Source of the DNA: Mesoaciditogaceae bacterium
GTDB lineage: Bacteria; Thermotogota; Thermotogae; Mesoaciditogales; Mesoaciditogaceae
DNA length: 9,512 nt
Direction: 5' to 3'
Assembly (NCBI GenBank): GCA_015486145.1
Contig: WFSH01000045.1
Span: 1-9,512 of the forward strand
Numbering within the stretch: position 1 is the first letter of the stretch; the number at the start of each line of letters is the position of its first letter. Below the pieces are notes generated by a model. It did not search any database and was not told where the DNA came from. It worked only from the letters and a program-made list of their open reading frames with translations. Both the position numbers and the translations under genes were made by a program. This document shows positions 1 through 6,938 of the stretch, one piece after another.

Positions 1-81
1 CGCTTTCATTATTTTTGTGATTTCAGATATGGCGGTTGTCTTTCCGGAATTCGAAGGCCCAAAAAACTCCATGAGTTTCAC
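1..81 (-). CDS. P-loop NTPase, N-terminal fragment (gene runs off the left edge)
   Basis: The minus strand opens with GTG at 81-79 and stays open for 27 codons to the window edge. The predicted start is MKLMEFFGPSNSGKTTAISE. GPSNSGKTT (residues 8-16) is a clean Walker A nucleotide-binding loop directly after a short hydrophobic strand, as expected at the N-terminus of a P-loop NTPase. GTG is preferred because GGAGATGA (95-88) lies 6 nt upstream; an in-frame ATG at 72-70 is too far from that site. A promoter at 118-146 is correctly placed to drive it. Short P-loop proteins with a similar start include MobB-type (molybdopterin-guanine dinucleotide) adapters, but 27 residues cannot settle the family. 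That the gene is real is fairly secure; its function is unknown. Confidence 0.66.
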   Translation of the reverse strand, partial: MKLMEFFGPSNSGKTTAISEITKIMKA

Positions 82-117
82 GATTTATCATCTCCAAATG
101 TGCGTGTTTGCTTTAAG

Positions 118-146
118 ATTATACAATACATCGGATCTCTTCACAA
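118..146 (-). promoter_or_regulatory. Sigma-70-like promoter for the leftmost gene
   Basis: On the minus strand TTGTGA (146-141) and TATAAT (123-118) are separated by exactly 17 nt. The -10 box is a perfect consensus. Transcription would start near 111 and give a leader of about 30 nt before the GTG at 81. The -35 box lies inside the left copy of the intergenic repeat (133-222) and inside its TCAC-N4-GTGA dyad, so a protein bound there could block the promoter. That regulatory reading is inference. Confidence 0.66.
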
Positions 147-222
147 TCGTGAGAATAACATTTCTTGAATAACGGCATGCTTTGACATTTTAGTATAGCT
201 TTACAAGCAGTTCGATTTTTTT
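133..222. repeat. Left copy of a diverged ~90-bp intergenic repeat
   Basis: This stretch aligns in the same orientation with 8986-9079. Shared blocks include an identical 12-mer GGATCTCTTCAC, then GTG, ATAACAT, GAATAAC, TTTGACAT, GCTTT-(A/T)-CAAGC and a closing T tract. By eye about 70% of positions match, with a few small gaps. It carries a short dyad (TTCAC-AATC-GTGAG) and a weak GCTT-TAC-AAGC hairpin, which is much stronger in the right copy. It lies just upstream of a promoter facing left, as the right copy does for the tRNA operon. It may be an old dispersed element or a shared regulatory block. Confidence 0.6.
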
Positions 223-240
223 GAAGCCTTGTCAAACATG

Positions 241-279
241 AAAATGGTCGCTCCGATCACCGAACCGCAACTCCATTTT
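241..279 (-). terminator. Possible operon terminator hairpin after the patatin-like gene
   Basis: Starting 7 nt after the stop codon, AAAATGG (279-273) can pair with CCATTTT (247-241). Between them GTTGC/GCGAC and GGTT-CGGT-GATC can form further stem. Several inner pairs are G-U pairs that exist only in the minus-strand RNA, which fits a transcript read in that direction. The tail after the stem is only moderately U-rich (TTTTCATGTTT), so this is a weak intrinsic terminator at best. A new promoter follows about 100 bp downstream, consistent with the transcription unit ending here. Confidence 0.38.
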
Positions 280-285
280 ATGGAT

Positions 286-1092
286 TTAAAGATCCATCTT
301 GGAAATCATCGATTCTGCAATTTCTTTAGCGTGTTGCCAGGAGTTCAACGTAAAATCTGGTATTTCTTCTCTGAATTTAGAAAAGTCCAAAAAGAAATCA
401 AATTTTTTAGAAAAACGCTCGATCAACGTTGTCGTCCGGGTGTAATCGGCTTTCAGCATGATCTCCCAAGTTCTTTTTGGGAACACTTCTGGAATGTTTG
501 GCATGGTGTTAACGAATATTTTTAGGCGTTCCTCGTTCTCTATGCTTGAAAATCCGGGAACTCCAGTTACCACTGCCGTGGAAATGAGTTTTTTGTTTTT
601 GTACTCAACGGGAGCGAAGATTGGAACAATGGCTATGGAAGCTCTCAAACCAACTCGCCACTCTCTATAAGGTATGAGAACCTCTGATGTGTCCAAAACG
701 TTCACGGCCGAGTACACGATATCCATCTTTGGTGTAATAATGGTGCCCAATCTGGACAACACGAATTTTTCTTTCACCATGCCTTTTATCTTTTTGGAAG
801 TGGCACTCGACATGAATTTATAAAATTCGGCAAGTTTTGTCAGTATTGATTCTTTTGTTGCCACGTTTATGAGTAACGGCTTGAACTCCCTTGAAAGGAA
901 GCTGAACCTGTTTAGTACCCTTCTTTCGAAATTTTCATCTCTTGCCGCGTAATCGGTGGCAAAAACAGAGCTGATCCCACAGGTGTAAATGCGTTCCGGA
1001 ACAATTTCCCGCTCCTTAAAGATTTCCAGAACAGCCGCACTGACAAGCGAAAGTGCATCGAAGCCGTTGAGATAAAGCACAAATTTTTTCAT
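286..1092 (-). CDS. Degenerate patatin-like protein, probably not a lipase
   Basis: A 268-residue protein with no signal peptide or membrane segment. The N-terminal strand and helix followed by IYTCGISSVFA (35-45) match the patatin 'nucleophile elbow' GxSxG region, but the last Gly is Val (G39-I-S41-S-V43). LRASIAIVPIFAPV (149-162) matches the conserved patatin ASxxxPxxFxP block. The following LISTAVVTGVP (169-179) sits where patatins have a DGG motif, with the catalytic Asp replaced by Ser171 and GG by TA. The N-terminal glycine-rich oxyanion loop is also absent (YLNGFDAL). I infer a patatin fold that kept the serine but lost the dyad, and so a structural, regulatory or binding role. It is the last gene of the operon: its ATG overlaps the previous gene's stop (ATGA), so translation is probably coupled. 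The assignment rests on motif order and spacing and remains tentative. Confidence 0.68.
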   Translation of the reverse strand: MKKFVLYLNGFDALSLVSAAVLEIFKEREIVPERIYTCGISSVFATDYAARDENFERRVLNRFSFLSREFKPLLINVATKESILTKLAEFYKFMSSATSKKIKGMVKEKFVLSRLGTIITPKMDIVYSAVNVLDTSEVLIPYREWRVGLRASIAIVPIFAPVEYKNKKLISTAVVTGVPGFSSIENEERLKIFVNTMPNIPEVFPKRTWEIMLKADYTRTTTLIERFSKKFDFFLDFSKFREEIPDFTLNSWQHAKEIAESMISKMDL

Positions 1093-1658
1093 TTTATTTT
1101 TTCCATGAATTCTTCTGGCAACATTTGATAAAACTCTGGATTCCTGTTACACATCACTTGAAGGACGTCAACTAACTTTGGATTTTCCTTTGCTTTCTTT
1201 ACGATCGCTTTGAAAACATCGGGGTTGTTCGAAGGTTCCAAGGCTATACCTATGTCAAGAAGACGCTCTCTCATGTACGGATCATCTTCGAGTTCGTAGA
1301 GCAGGTATTTCTCCGCTTCTTTGACTCCCAATTTGAGTAAGGCACCATACACCACGATGGCTTCTTTCTCATCCTTCACGATCTCAAGAACCTTGTAAAG
1401 TGTTTCCACGGAACGAGGACAACGTAAATTTCCCAACAAATCTGCCGCGTAAAAAATGCCAACGTTGTGTTCACCAGATTCGATCTCCCTTTCAAGCCTT
1501 TTAATTATTTCATCACAAGAATCCAGCTTCTCGAGGGCTTCTGATGATAGTTCGGATGTCTCCGCATCTTCCGTGAAAAGCAGGTCTACGAGTTTCGGTA
1601 TCGCACTGTTACCATGTTCCTTTACAATTCGCTCAATGAGTTTTTCACGTTTTTCCAT
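1089..1658 (-). CDS. HEAT/ARM-like helical repeat protein of unknown function
   Basis: A 189-residue soluble protein that appears almost wholly alpha-helical. It has repeating amphipathic helix pairs: SAIPKLVDLLF (18-28), NVGIFYAADLLGNL (65-78), RSVETLYKVLEIVKDE (82-97), AIVVYGALLKLGVKEA (100-115), PDVFKAIVKKAKENP (146-160) and KLVDVLQVMCNRNP (161-174). This pattern is typical of HEAT/armadillo scaffolds, which bind other proteins; no catalytic motif is visible. The ATG at 1658 has a GGGGAAG sequence upstream and lies inside the end of rex (14-nt overlap). The 3' end overlaps the patatin-like gene by 4 nt. Such tight coupling to both neighbours suggests co-translation, and perhaps a partnership with the patatin-like protein, which is inference. 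No specific family was recognised. Confidence 0.75.
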   Translation of the reverse strand: MEKREKLIERIVKEHGNSAIPKLVDLLFTEDAETSELSSEALEKLDSCDEIIKRLEREIESGEHNVGIFYAADLLGNLRCPRSVETLYKVLEIVKDEKEAIVVYGALLKLGVKEAEKYLLYELEDDPYMRERLLDIGIALEPSNNPDVFKAIVKKAKENPKLVDVLQVMCNRNPEFYQMLPEEFMEKIK

Positions 1659-2289
1659 GTGAGCTTCCCCAAATTTTGAAAGTCAAAGATTTGAATGATA
1701 TACTTATGTCCACATCTTCAAGTATCACGTTTTTCAGGTACAACTTCATAGGCGCGAAATTTACAATCCCCTTTATTCCACACTCCACAAGTCTGTCTGC
1801 GATCGATTGGGCGTGATTTGCCGGCACGGCTATAACGCCTATTTCTATGGAAAGCTCTTTTATTTTATCGCACAATTCATTTAATGAGTAAATTGGGATC
1901 TTTTGCGTTCCGACGAATGTTCCGATCTTTGAGGGATTTCTATCGAAAAGAGCAACAACTTTGTAGCCGTCTTTCAGAAGTCCTTGATAGTTTGAAAGTG
2001 CTGTACCAATATTTCCGGCACCTACTATTCCCACGTTCCACGGTTTGCTTATGCCGAGTATGTGTTCTAAAGATTCTCTCAAATATTTTAAGTTGTACCC
2101 CATTCCTCGTTTTCCAAAGTCACCAAAATAAGAGAGATCTTTTCTGATTTGGCTTGCTTTTAAAGATAATCTCTCACCGAGTTCCTTTGATGAAGTCGTA
2201 TCTTTTCCCTGATTCAGCAGTGTATTCACACATCTATGATAAAGTGCGAGTCTTTTCGCCACTGGATCTGGAATCTTTTTTGGAGACAA
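1645..2289 (-). CDS. rex: Redox-sensing transcriptional repressor Rex
   Basis: Rex is a dimeric repressor that releases DNA when NADH rises relative to NAD+, derepressing fermentation and hydrogen or NADH-oxidising genes. The 214-residue length is normal for the family. The N-terminal winged helix (about 1-80) contains the recognition region LKASQIRKDLSYFGDFGKRG (43-62), almost invariant in Rex. The Rossmann domain follows with GAGNIG (90-95) as the dinucleotide loop and Asp116 at the end of strand 2 (ALFDRNP). The C-terminal helix, swapped between subunits in known structures, begins near NVILEDVDIS (187-196). Translation starts at TTG 2289 with GAGGTGAT (2302-2295) 5 nt upstream, overlapping the leuS stop. 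Its position far down a growth operon rather than next to its usual targets is notable. I see no convincing Rex operator in the window. Confidence 0.96.
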   Translation of the reverse strand: MSPKKIPDPVAKRLALYHRCVNTLLNQGKDTTSSKELGERLSLKASQIRKDLSYFGDFGKRGMGYNLKYLRESLEHILGISKPWNVGIVGAGNIGTALSNYQGLLKDGYKVVALFDRNPSKIGTFVGTQKIPIYSLNELCDKIKELSIEIGVIAVPANHAQSIADRLVECGIKGIVNFAPMKLYLKNVILEDVDISISFKSLTFKIWGSSHGKT

Positions 2290-2294
2290 TTCAA

Positions 2295-2302
2295 ATCACC
2301 TC
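2295..2302 (-). promoter_or_regulatory. Ribosome binding site of rex (supports the TTG start)
   Basis: GAGGTGAT reads 8 bases complementary to the 16S rRNA tail and lies 5 nt before TTG 2289. No ATG or GTG in frame is better placed. The site overlaps the TGA stop of leuS (2303-2301), so ribosomes finishing leuS can restart directly on rex. Confidence 0.75.
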
Positions 2303-4760
2303 ACAATACCACATTTACAAGCTTGTTCTTCACAACGAAAGTCTTTCTGGGAACTTTTCCATTTAGAAACTTTTTTATCTTTTCGTTTTCAAGTGCCTTT
2401 TTTATGATTTCCTCATCTGAAAGTTCCGGATTTACCGTTACGTGTGCGCGTATCTTTCCGTTAACCATGATCGCCATTTCCAATTTCCGAGCTACAATGG
2501 CCGATTCGTCATATGTTGGCCATTGGGCATTTGTCACAAATGGTTCCCTGCCTGAACGTTCCCAGAGTTCCTCGGAGATATGAGGTGCAAAGGGAGAGAG
2601 AGCACGAATGAACTTATCCGTAAATTCTTTCAACAAATCCGTGTTCAACGCTTCTTGGGATGTAGAATTCACGTATGAAGTGAACGTGTTTATCAGCTCC
2701 ATAAAGCCACTTACCACGGTGTTAAATCGAAAGGCTCCCTCGATATCTTGGGTAATTTTCTTCACCATGGCGTGTAATTTCATACGCAATTCGTATTCGT
2801 TGTCCGACAATTCCTTGTAATTCACTTCGGTGTTTTGGTTTTCACGAACTATGGGTAAGATTTTTTCAAAGAGACTCCACATTTTTAGCACAAATCTGTG
2901 TACACCTTCTATGCCTGTATCTTGCCACTCGGCGTCTTTTTCGGGAGGTCCCATGAAGAGGATGTACAATCTCAAAGTGTCCGCACCGTATTTTTCGATC
3001 ATGTCATCGGGAGAAACGATGTTGCCTTTAGATTTTGACATTTTGGCGCCGTTTTTGTACAACATTCCCTGTGTGAAAAGATTTTCGAACGGTTCATCGG
3101 TTGATAAATATCCACTGTCTCTGAGCGCTTTGGTTATAAACCTCGAGTACAGCAAATGAAGGATGGCGTGTTCAACTCCACCTATGTATTGATCAACCGG
3201 CAACCAGCGATCAACATCTGCCTTTACGAAGGGTTTTCCATCTTCGTGAGGATTGACGTATCTCATGTAATACCAAGAAGAATCGACAAAAGTATCCATG
3301 GTGTCGGTCTCTCTGATCGCGGGACCGCCACATTTTGGACATGTGGTGTGTAAAAATTCTTCGTTGGTGGCCAACGGTGATTTTCCAGTTGGATCGAACT
3401 TCACGTTCATCGGTAACCTCACCGGCAGGTCTTCTTCATTTACCGGAACCACACCGCATTTTTCACAATAAACCACCGGTATCGGAGCACCCCAATAGCG
3501 TTGCCTGGATATGAGCCAGTCTCTCAATTTGTAGTTGATCGTTCTTTTACCAATCTTGTTTTCTTCAAGATAATCAAATATCTTTTCTATGGCTTCTCTG
3601 TTGTTCATTCCGGAAAAAGGTCCGGAAGCTTTCAACATCCCATCCCCGTCGTATGGAAGTTCACATCCTTTGGCGCTCACCACCTCTCTTATTGGAAGAG
3701 AATATTTGGTGGCGAATGCGTAATCGCGAGCGTCGTGAGCTGGAACGGCCATGATGGCCCCTGTTCCGTATTCGTAAAGTATGTAATTCGCAACGTATAT
3801 GGGAATTACTTCCCCGTTGACTGGGTTCACGGCGTGTGTTCCAAGAAAAACACCCTCTTTTGGAGCATCTGCTGAAAATCTTTCAAATCGATTTTTGTTC
3901 GCGTTCAACTTGGCAAGAAACTCGTCAACCTCTGCCATTTTATCCGGCACGGTTAGTTCTCTCAAAAGGGGAGATTCCGGAGCTACTGCCATAAAAGTCA
4001 CACCCCATAGTGTGTCAGGCCTTGTGGTAAAAACTTTCAACTCTTTCCCACTTTCCAAAATTTTGAATTTCACTTCAGCACCGACGCTTTTCCCTATCCA
4101 ATTTCTCTGCATGATCTTGACATTTTCAGGCCATCCAACTAATTTATCCAAAAAGTCATTCAACTCTTCTGCGTAATCGGTGATCTTAAAATACCATTGC
4201 TCGAGTTGCTTTATAACAACGGGAGTTCCGCAGCGTTCACACTTTCCATCAACAACTTGCTCGTTTGCAAGAACGGTTTTACACGATGGACACCAATTAA
4301 CGGCTCCCGTTTTTTTGTACGCTAAACCCTGTTGATACAGTTTCAAGAATATCCATTGTGTCCACTTGTAATAATCTTCGTCGCAGGTGATGACCTCTCG
4401 TTCCCAGTCGTAACTGAATCCAAGCTTTTTGATCTGTCCTCGGATTATCTCTATGTTCTTTTTTGTCCATTCTTCCGGGTGAATGTTACCATGAGCGATC
4501 GCCGCATTTTCAGCGGGAAGTCCAAAAGCATCAAATCCAAACGGATTTAGCACGTTGTAGCCTCTCATCCGTTTGTAACGCGCTATGACGTCGCCGATCG
4601 TGTAATTTTTAACATGACCAACGTGTATACTCCCAGAAGGATATGGGAACATCACCAACGAATAATACTTGGGTTTGCCTGACTTATCAGATGTGTGAAA
4701 AATACCAGCTTCTTCCCATCTCTTTTGCCACTTTTGTTCTATCTTTTTGTGATCGAACAT
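2301..4760 (-). CDS. leuS: Leucyl-tRNA synthetase
   Basis: LeuS charges tRNA-Leu with leucine and hydrolyses mischarged products. This is a complete class I bacterial-type enzyme of 819 residues. PYPSGSIHVGHVKNY holds the HIGH signature as HVGH (46-49), and KMSKS (573-577) lies in GAKMSKSKGNIV. The CP1 editing domain (about 225-415) has the threonine-rich TTRPDT (245-250) and VPAHDARD with the conserved Asp346. Cysteine pairs C157/C160 with C174/C177, and C432/C435 with C474/C477, look like zinc ribbons. The tail ends KLVNVVL as usual. ATG 4760 is chosen because the GGAGG in the upstream G-rich stretch (4772-4764) is 4 nt away; a TTG immediately before it (4763) would add one residue but sit too close. 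The ATG shares its A with the rsfS stop (TGATG). There is no T-box leader. Confidence 0.97.
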   Translation of the reverse strand: MFDHKKIEQKWQKRWEEAGIFHTSDKSGKPKYYSLVMFPYPSGSIHVGHVKNYTIGDVIARYKRMRGYNVLNPFGFDAFGLPAENAAIAHGNIHPEEWTKKNIEIIRGQIKKLGFSYDWEREVITCDEDYYKWTQWIFLKLYQQGLAYKKTGAVNWCPSCKTVLANEQVVDGKCERCGTPVVIKQLEQWYFKITDYAEELNDFLDKLVGWPENVKIMQRNWIGKSVGAEVKFKILESGKELKVFTTRPDTLWGVTFMAVAPESPLLRELTVPDKMAEVDEFLAKLNANKNRFERFSADAPKEGVFLGTHAVNPVNGEVIPIYVANYILYEYGTGAIMAVPAHDARDYAFATKYSLPIREVVSAKGCELPYDGDGMLKASGPFSGMNNREAIEKIFDYLEENKIGKRTINYKLRDWLISRQRYWGAPIPVVYCEKCGVVPVNEEDLPVRLPMNVKFDPTGKSPLATNEEFLHTTCPKCGGPAIRETDTMDTFVDSSWYYMRYVNPHEDGKPFVKADVDRWLPVDQYIGGVEHAILHLLYSRFITKALRDSGYLSTDEPFENLFTQGMLYKNGAKMSKSKGNIVSPDDMIEKYGADTLRLYILFMGPPEKDAEWQDTGIEGVHRFVLKMWSLFEKILPIVRENQNTEVNYKELSDNEYELRMKLHAMVKKITQDIEGAFRFNTVVSGFMELINTFTSYVNSTSQEALNTDLLKEFTDKFIRALSPFAPHISEELWERSGREPFVTNAQWPTYDESAIVARKLEMAIMVNGKIRAHVTVNPELSDEEIIKKALENEKIKKFLNGKVPRKTFVVKNKLVNVVL

Positions 4761-5116
4761 CAACCCTCCCCCTTTTTTCCGTGCAATTCCACCTTTTGAG
4801 CGTCAGACCACAGGGATTCCAAGTCGTAAAAACTTCTAGCCTTTCTCGTAAAAATGTGGATGACGATTTCTTCCGCGTCCACTATCATCCAATCGTGATC
4901 GGTATTTTTATCGTAGAACACGATGGGATGGTGTTCGCTTTTAAAGATGTCGACCACCCTGTCTCGCATGGATTTCATCTGAACACTTGAATCTGCCGTG
5001 GCTATGACAAAATAATCTGTTAAATAACTCAACGAACTCATTTTCAAGACGGTTAAGTCTGCATCTTCGTCTTTTGAGAGCTCATCGCATATACGTTCCA
5101 AAATGTCCAATCTCAT
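4760..5116 (-). CDS. rsfS: Ribosomal silencing factor RsfS
   Basis: RsfS (YbeB/DUF143, Iojap) binds uL14 on the 50S subunit and blocks subunit joining when nutrients are short. At 118 residues it is typical. Family blocks are visible: SSLSYLTDYFVIATADSSVQ (27-46), DWMIVDAEEIVIHIFTRKAR (74-93) and the ending YDLESLWSDA (96-105). The start is uncertain: AGGAGG (5124-5119) is only 2 nt from ATG 5116 but 8 nt from an in-frame TTG at 5110, which would give 116 residues and is better spaced. The longer form is listed. It sits 6 nt after glmS and overlaps leuS by 1 nt. Pairing with leuS and bL32 fits a translation role. Confidence 0.94.
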   Translation of the reverse strand: MRLDILERICDELSKDEDADLTVLKMSSLSYLTDYFVIATADSSVQMKSMRDRVVDIFKSEHHPIVFYDKNTDHDWMIVDAEEIVIHIFTRKARSFYDLESLWSDAQKVELHGKKGEG

Positions 5117-5122
5117 TTCCTC

Positions 5123-6937
5123 CTACTCAATCGTTACACTCTTTGCAAGATTGCGTGGCATGTCGATGTTCAAATCGCGTGCATCCGCCACATGATATGC
5201 GAACAATTGAAAAGCGGTTCCCACCAAAAAAGGATACAGATATGACGGCAATTTAGGTAAAAATATCGCATCGTTGATCGATTCTTTCAGGTTTAGATCA
5301 CCTTCCGTGAGTACCGCAACCACGTGGGCATTTCTCGCTTTGGTTTCGAGAATGTTGGACATCATCTTGTTGTAAAGTTGGTCGTTAACGGCAACGGCCA
5401 TAACTGGAAATTTTTCGTCGAGTAACGCAATTGGACCGTGCTTAAGCTCACCGGCTTGATAACCAACGGCATTTGTGTAGCTAATTTCTTTGAGTTTGAG
5501 AGCCCCTTCGAGTGCCGATGGATAATTTATGCCTCGCCCGATGTACATGAAGTTCTCATATCCAACGTATTTTGAAGCGACTTCTTTGATCGCTTCAACG
5601 GAGGATATGATAAAATTATCCGCAATCTCTGGTAATTTTTGTAACGATTCCACAATGTCCGGATGATTTCCTCCAAACAACTCATCTATGTAGAGGGCCA
5701 AAAGGTATAACACAGTGAGCTGTCCAATGTAAGCTTTGGTCGATGCCACGCTGATTTCTGGTCCGGCGTTTATGTAAACGGTTTTTTCCGATTCTCGAGT
5801 TAAAGTGGAACCTACAACGTTGGATATGGCCAGCACTTTTCCACCACGGGATTTGACCAATCCAACACTCTCGAGCGTATCCGCAGTTTCACCGGATTGA
5901 CTGATGGCGATCGTCAACGTATGCTCATCGATGAGCACATTTCTGTACCTGTACTCGGAGGAAACCTCGACTTCCACGTTGAAGGGCCTGAGGCTTTCAA
6001 AGAAATATTTAAAGATCAAGCCAGCATGATAACTCGTGCCACACGCTATGACATTGATCTTATTCACATTTTTTAAGTAATTATCCCATCCTTTTAACTC
6101 TTTTAAAACAACCTTTTTTTCGGAGATTCTACCGGTGATCGCGTCGGATATTACCCTCGGTTCCTCATGAATTTCTTTTATCATAAAATGCTTGTAGCCA
6201 CCTTTTTCGGCAGCTTTTTCATCCCATTCTATGTGTTGAATAGTCTTTGCTACGCTTTTTCCGGAGGATTCAAAAATCTCGTACTCTCCCGCCACCAATC
6301 TCGCAAGCTGTCCATCTTCTAAAAACACAACGTCTCGACTCGATGAGATCAAAGGAGTAACATCTGAGGCACAGTAACTCCTTTTTCCATCAGCTGTGAC
6401 AACCAATGGACTTTTTCGTCGTGCAAATATTATCTCATCCTTAACATCCGCGTGAAGCACCCCTATCGCATAAGTACCATCCAAATCGAGAATGGCTTTC
6501 CGAACGGCGTCTAAAAGGTCACCATTGAAATATTTTTCCACGAGATGTGCGACAACTTCCGTGTCGGTTTGAGAGACAAATACGTGTCCCTCGGCTTTGA
6601 GGGTCTCTTTAAGTTGTTCATAATTTTCTATGATTCCGTTGTGAACGACAGCTATTTTGTGTTGGCAATCCATCTGAGGATGGGCGTTTAAATCGTTGGG
6701 AATACCGTGGCTTGCCCATCTCGTATGGGCTATGCCGGAATTTATTCGTTTTGAGAGGTCAGAATTTAAGTGCTCCCGCAGTTGATCGACCTTTCCGGTA
6801 TGTTTTTCGACGAATAACTCCCCATTTTTTGCGAACGCTATTCCAGCCGAATCGTACCCCCTGTATTCCAACTTTTTCAAGCCGTTAATGAGTTCTTCCA
6901 CTTTCCCTCCACCGATGAAACCGTATATTCCGCACAT
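5123..6937 (-). CDS. glmS: Glutamine--fructose-6-phosphate aminotransferase (isomerizing)
   Basis: GlmS makes glucosamine-6-phosphate from fructose-6-phosphate and glutamine, the committed step toward UDP-GlcNAc for peptidoglycan. At 604 residues it is full length. The N-terminal glutaminase half has catalytic Cys2 (MCGIYGFIGG), HTRW with Arg73, NG at 100-101 and TDTE with Asp125. Two SIS sugar-binding domains follow: ACGTSYHAG (298-306), SQSGETADT (346-354), SVASTKAY (396-403), KEISYTN with Glu484, and HGP with His500. The C-terminal LAKSVTIE carries Lys599, equivalent to the catalytic lysine near the end of the E. coli enzyme. ATG 6937 has AGGAGG (6949-6944) 6 nt upstream, inside the end of plsX. 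Only 1 nt separates it from the plsX stop, so there is no room for a glmS ribozyme; control must come from the operon or from the enzyme itself. Confidence 0.98.
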   Translation of the reverse strand: MCGIYGFIGGGKVEELINGLKKLEYRGYDSAGIAFAKNGELFVEKHTGKVDQLREHLNSDLSKRINSGIAHTRWASHGIPNDLNAHPQMDCQHKIAVVHNGIIENYEQLKETLKAEGHVFVSQTDTEVVAHLVEKYFNGDLLDAVRKAILDLDGTYAIGVLHADVKDEIIFARRKSPLVVTADGKRSYCASDVTPLISSSRDVVFLEDGQLARLVAGEYEIFESSGKSVAKTIQHIEWDEKAAEKGGYKHFMIKEIHEEPRVISDAITGRISEKKVVLKELKGWDNYLKNVNKINVIACGTSYHAGLIFKYFFESLRPFNVEVEVSSEYRYRNVLIDEHTLTIAISQSGETADTLESVGLVKSRGGKVLAISNVVGSTLTRESEKTVYINAGPEISVASTKAYIGQLTVLYLLALYIDELFGGNHPDIVESLQKLPEIADNFIISSVEAIKEVASKYVGYENFMYIGRGINYPSALEGALKLKEISYTNAVGYQAGELKHGPIALLDEKFPVMAVAVNDQLYNKMMSNILETKARNAHVVAVLTEGDLNLKESINDAIFLPKLPSYLYPFLVGTAFQLFAYHVADARDLNIDMPRNLAKSVTIE

Positions 6938-6938
6938 T

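Noticed and set aside
229..670. Plus-strand open frames opposite the patatin-like gene
   Set aside because: They are mirror frames of a well-supported minus-strand gene, with no ribosome binding sites or recognisable domains. The same applies to those opposite leuS, glmS, plsX and the YceD gene.
2290..2315. Rex operator near the rex start (TTGTGA...)
   Set aside because: The TTGTG here is the end of leuS plus the ribosome binding site; the other half of a palindrome is missing.
4760..4800. T-box leader for leuS
   Set aside because: leuS overlaps rsfS by one base, so no untranslated leader exists.
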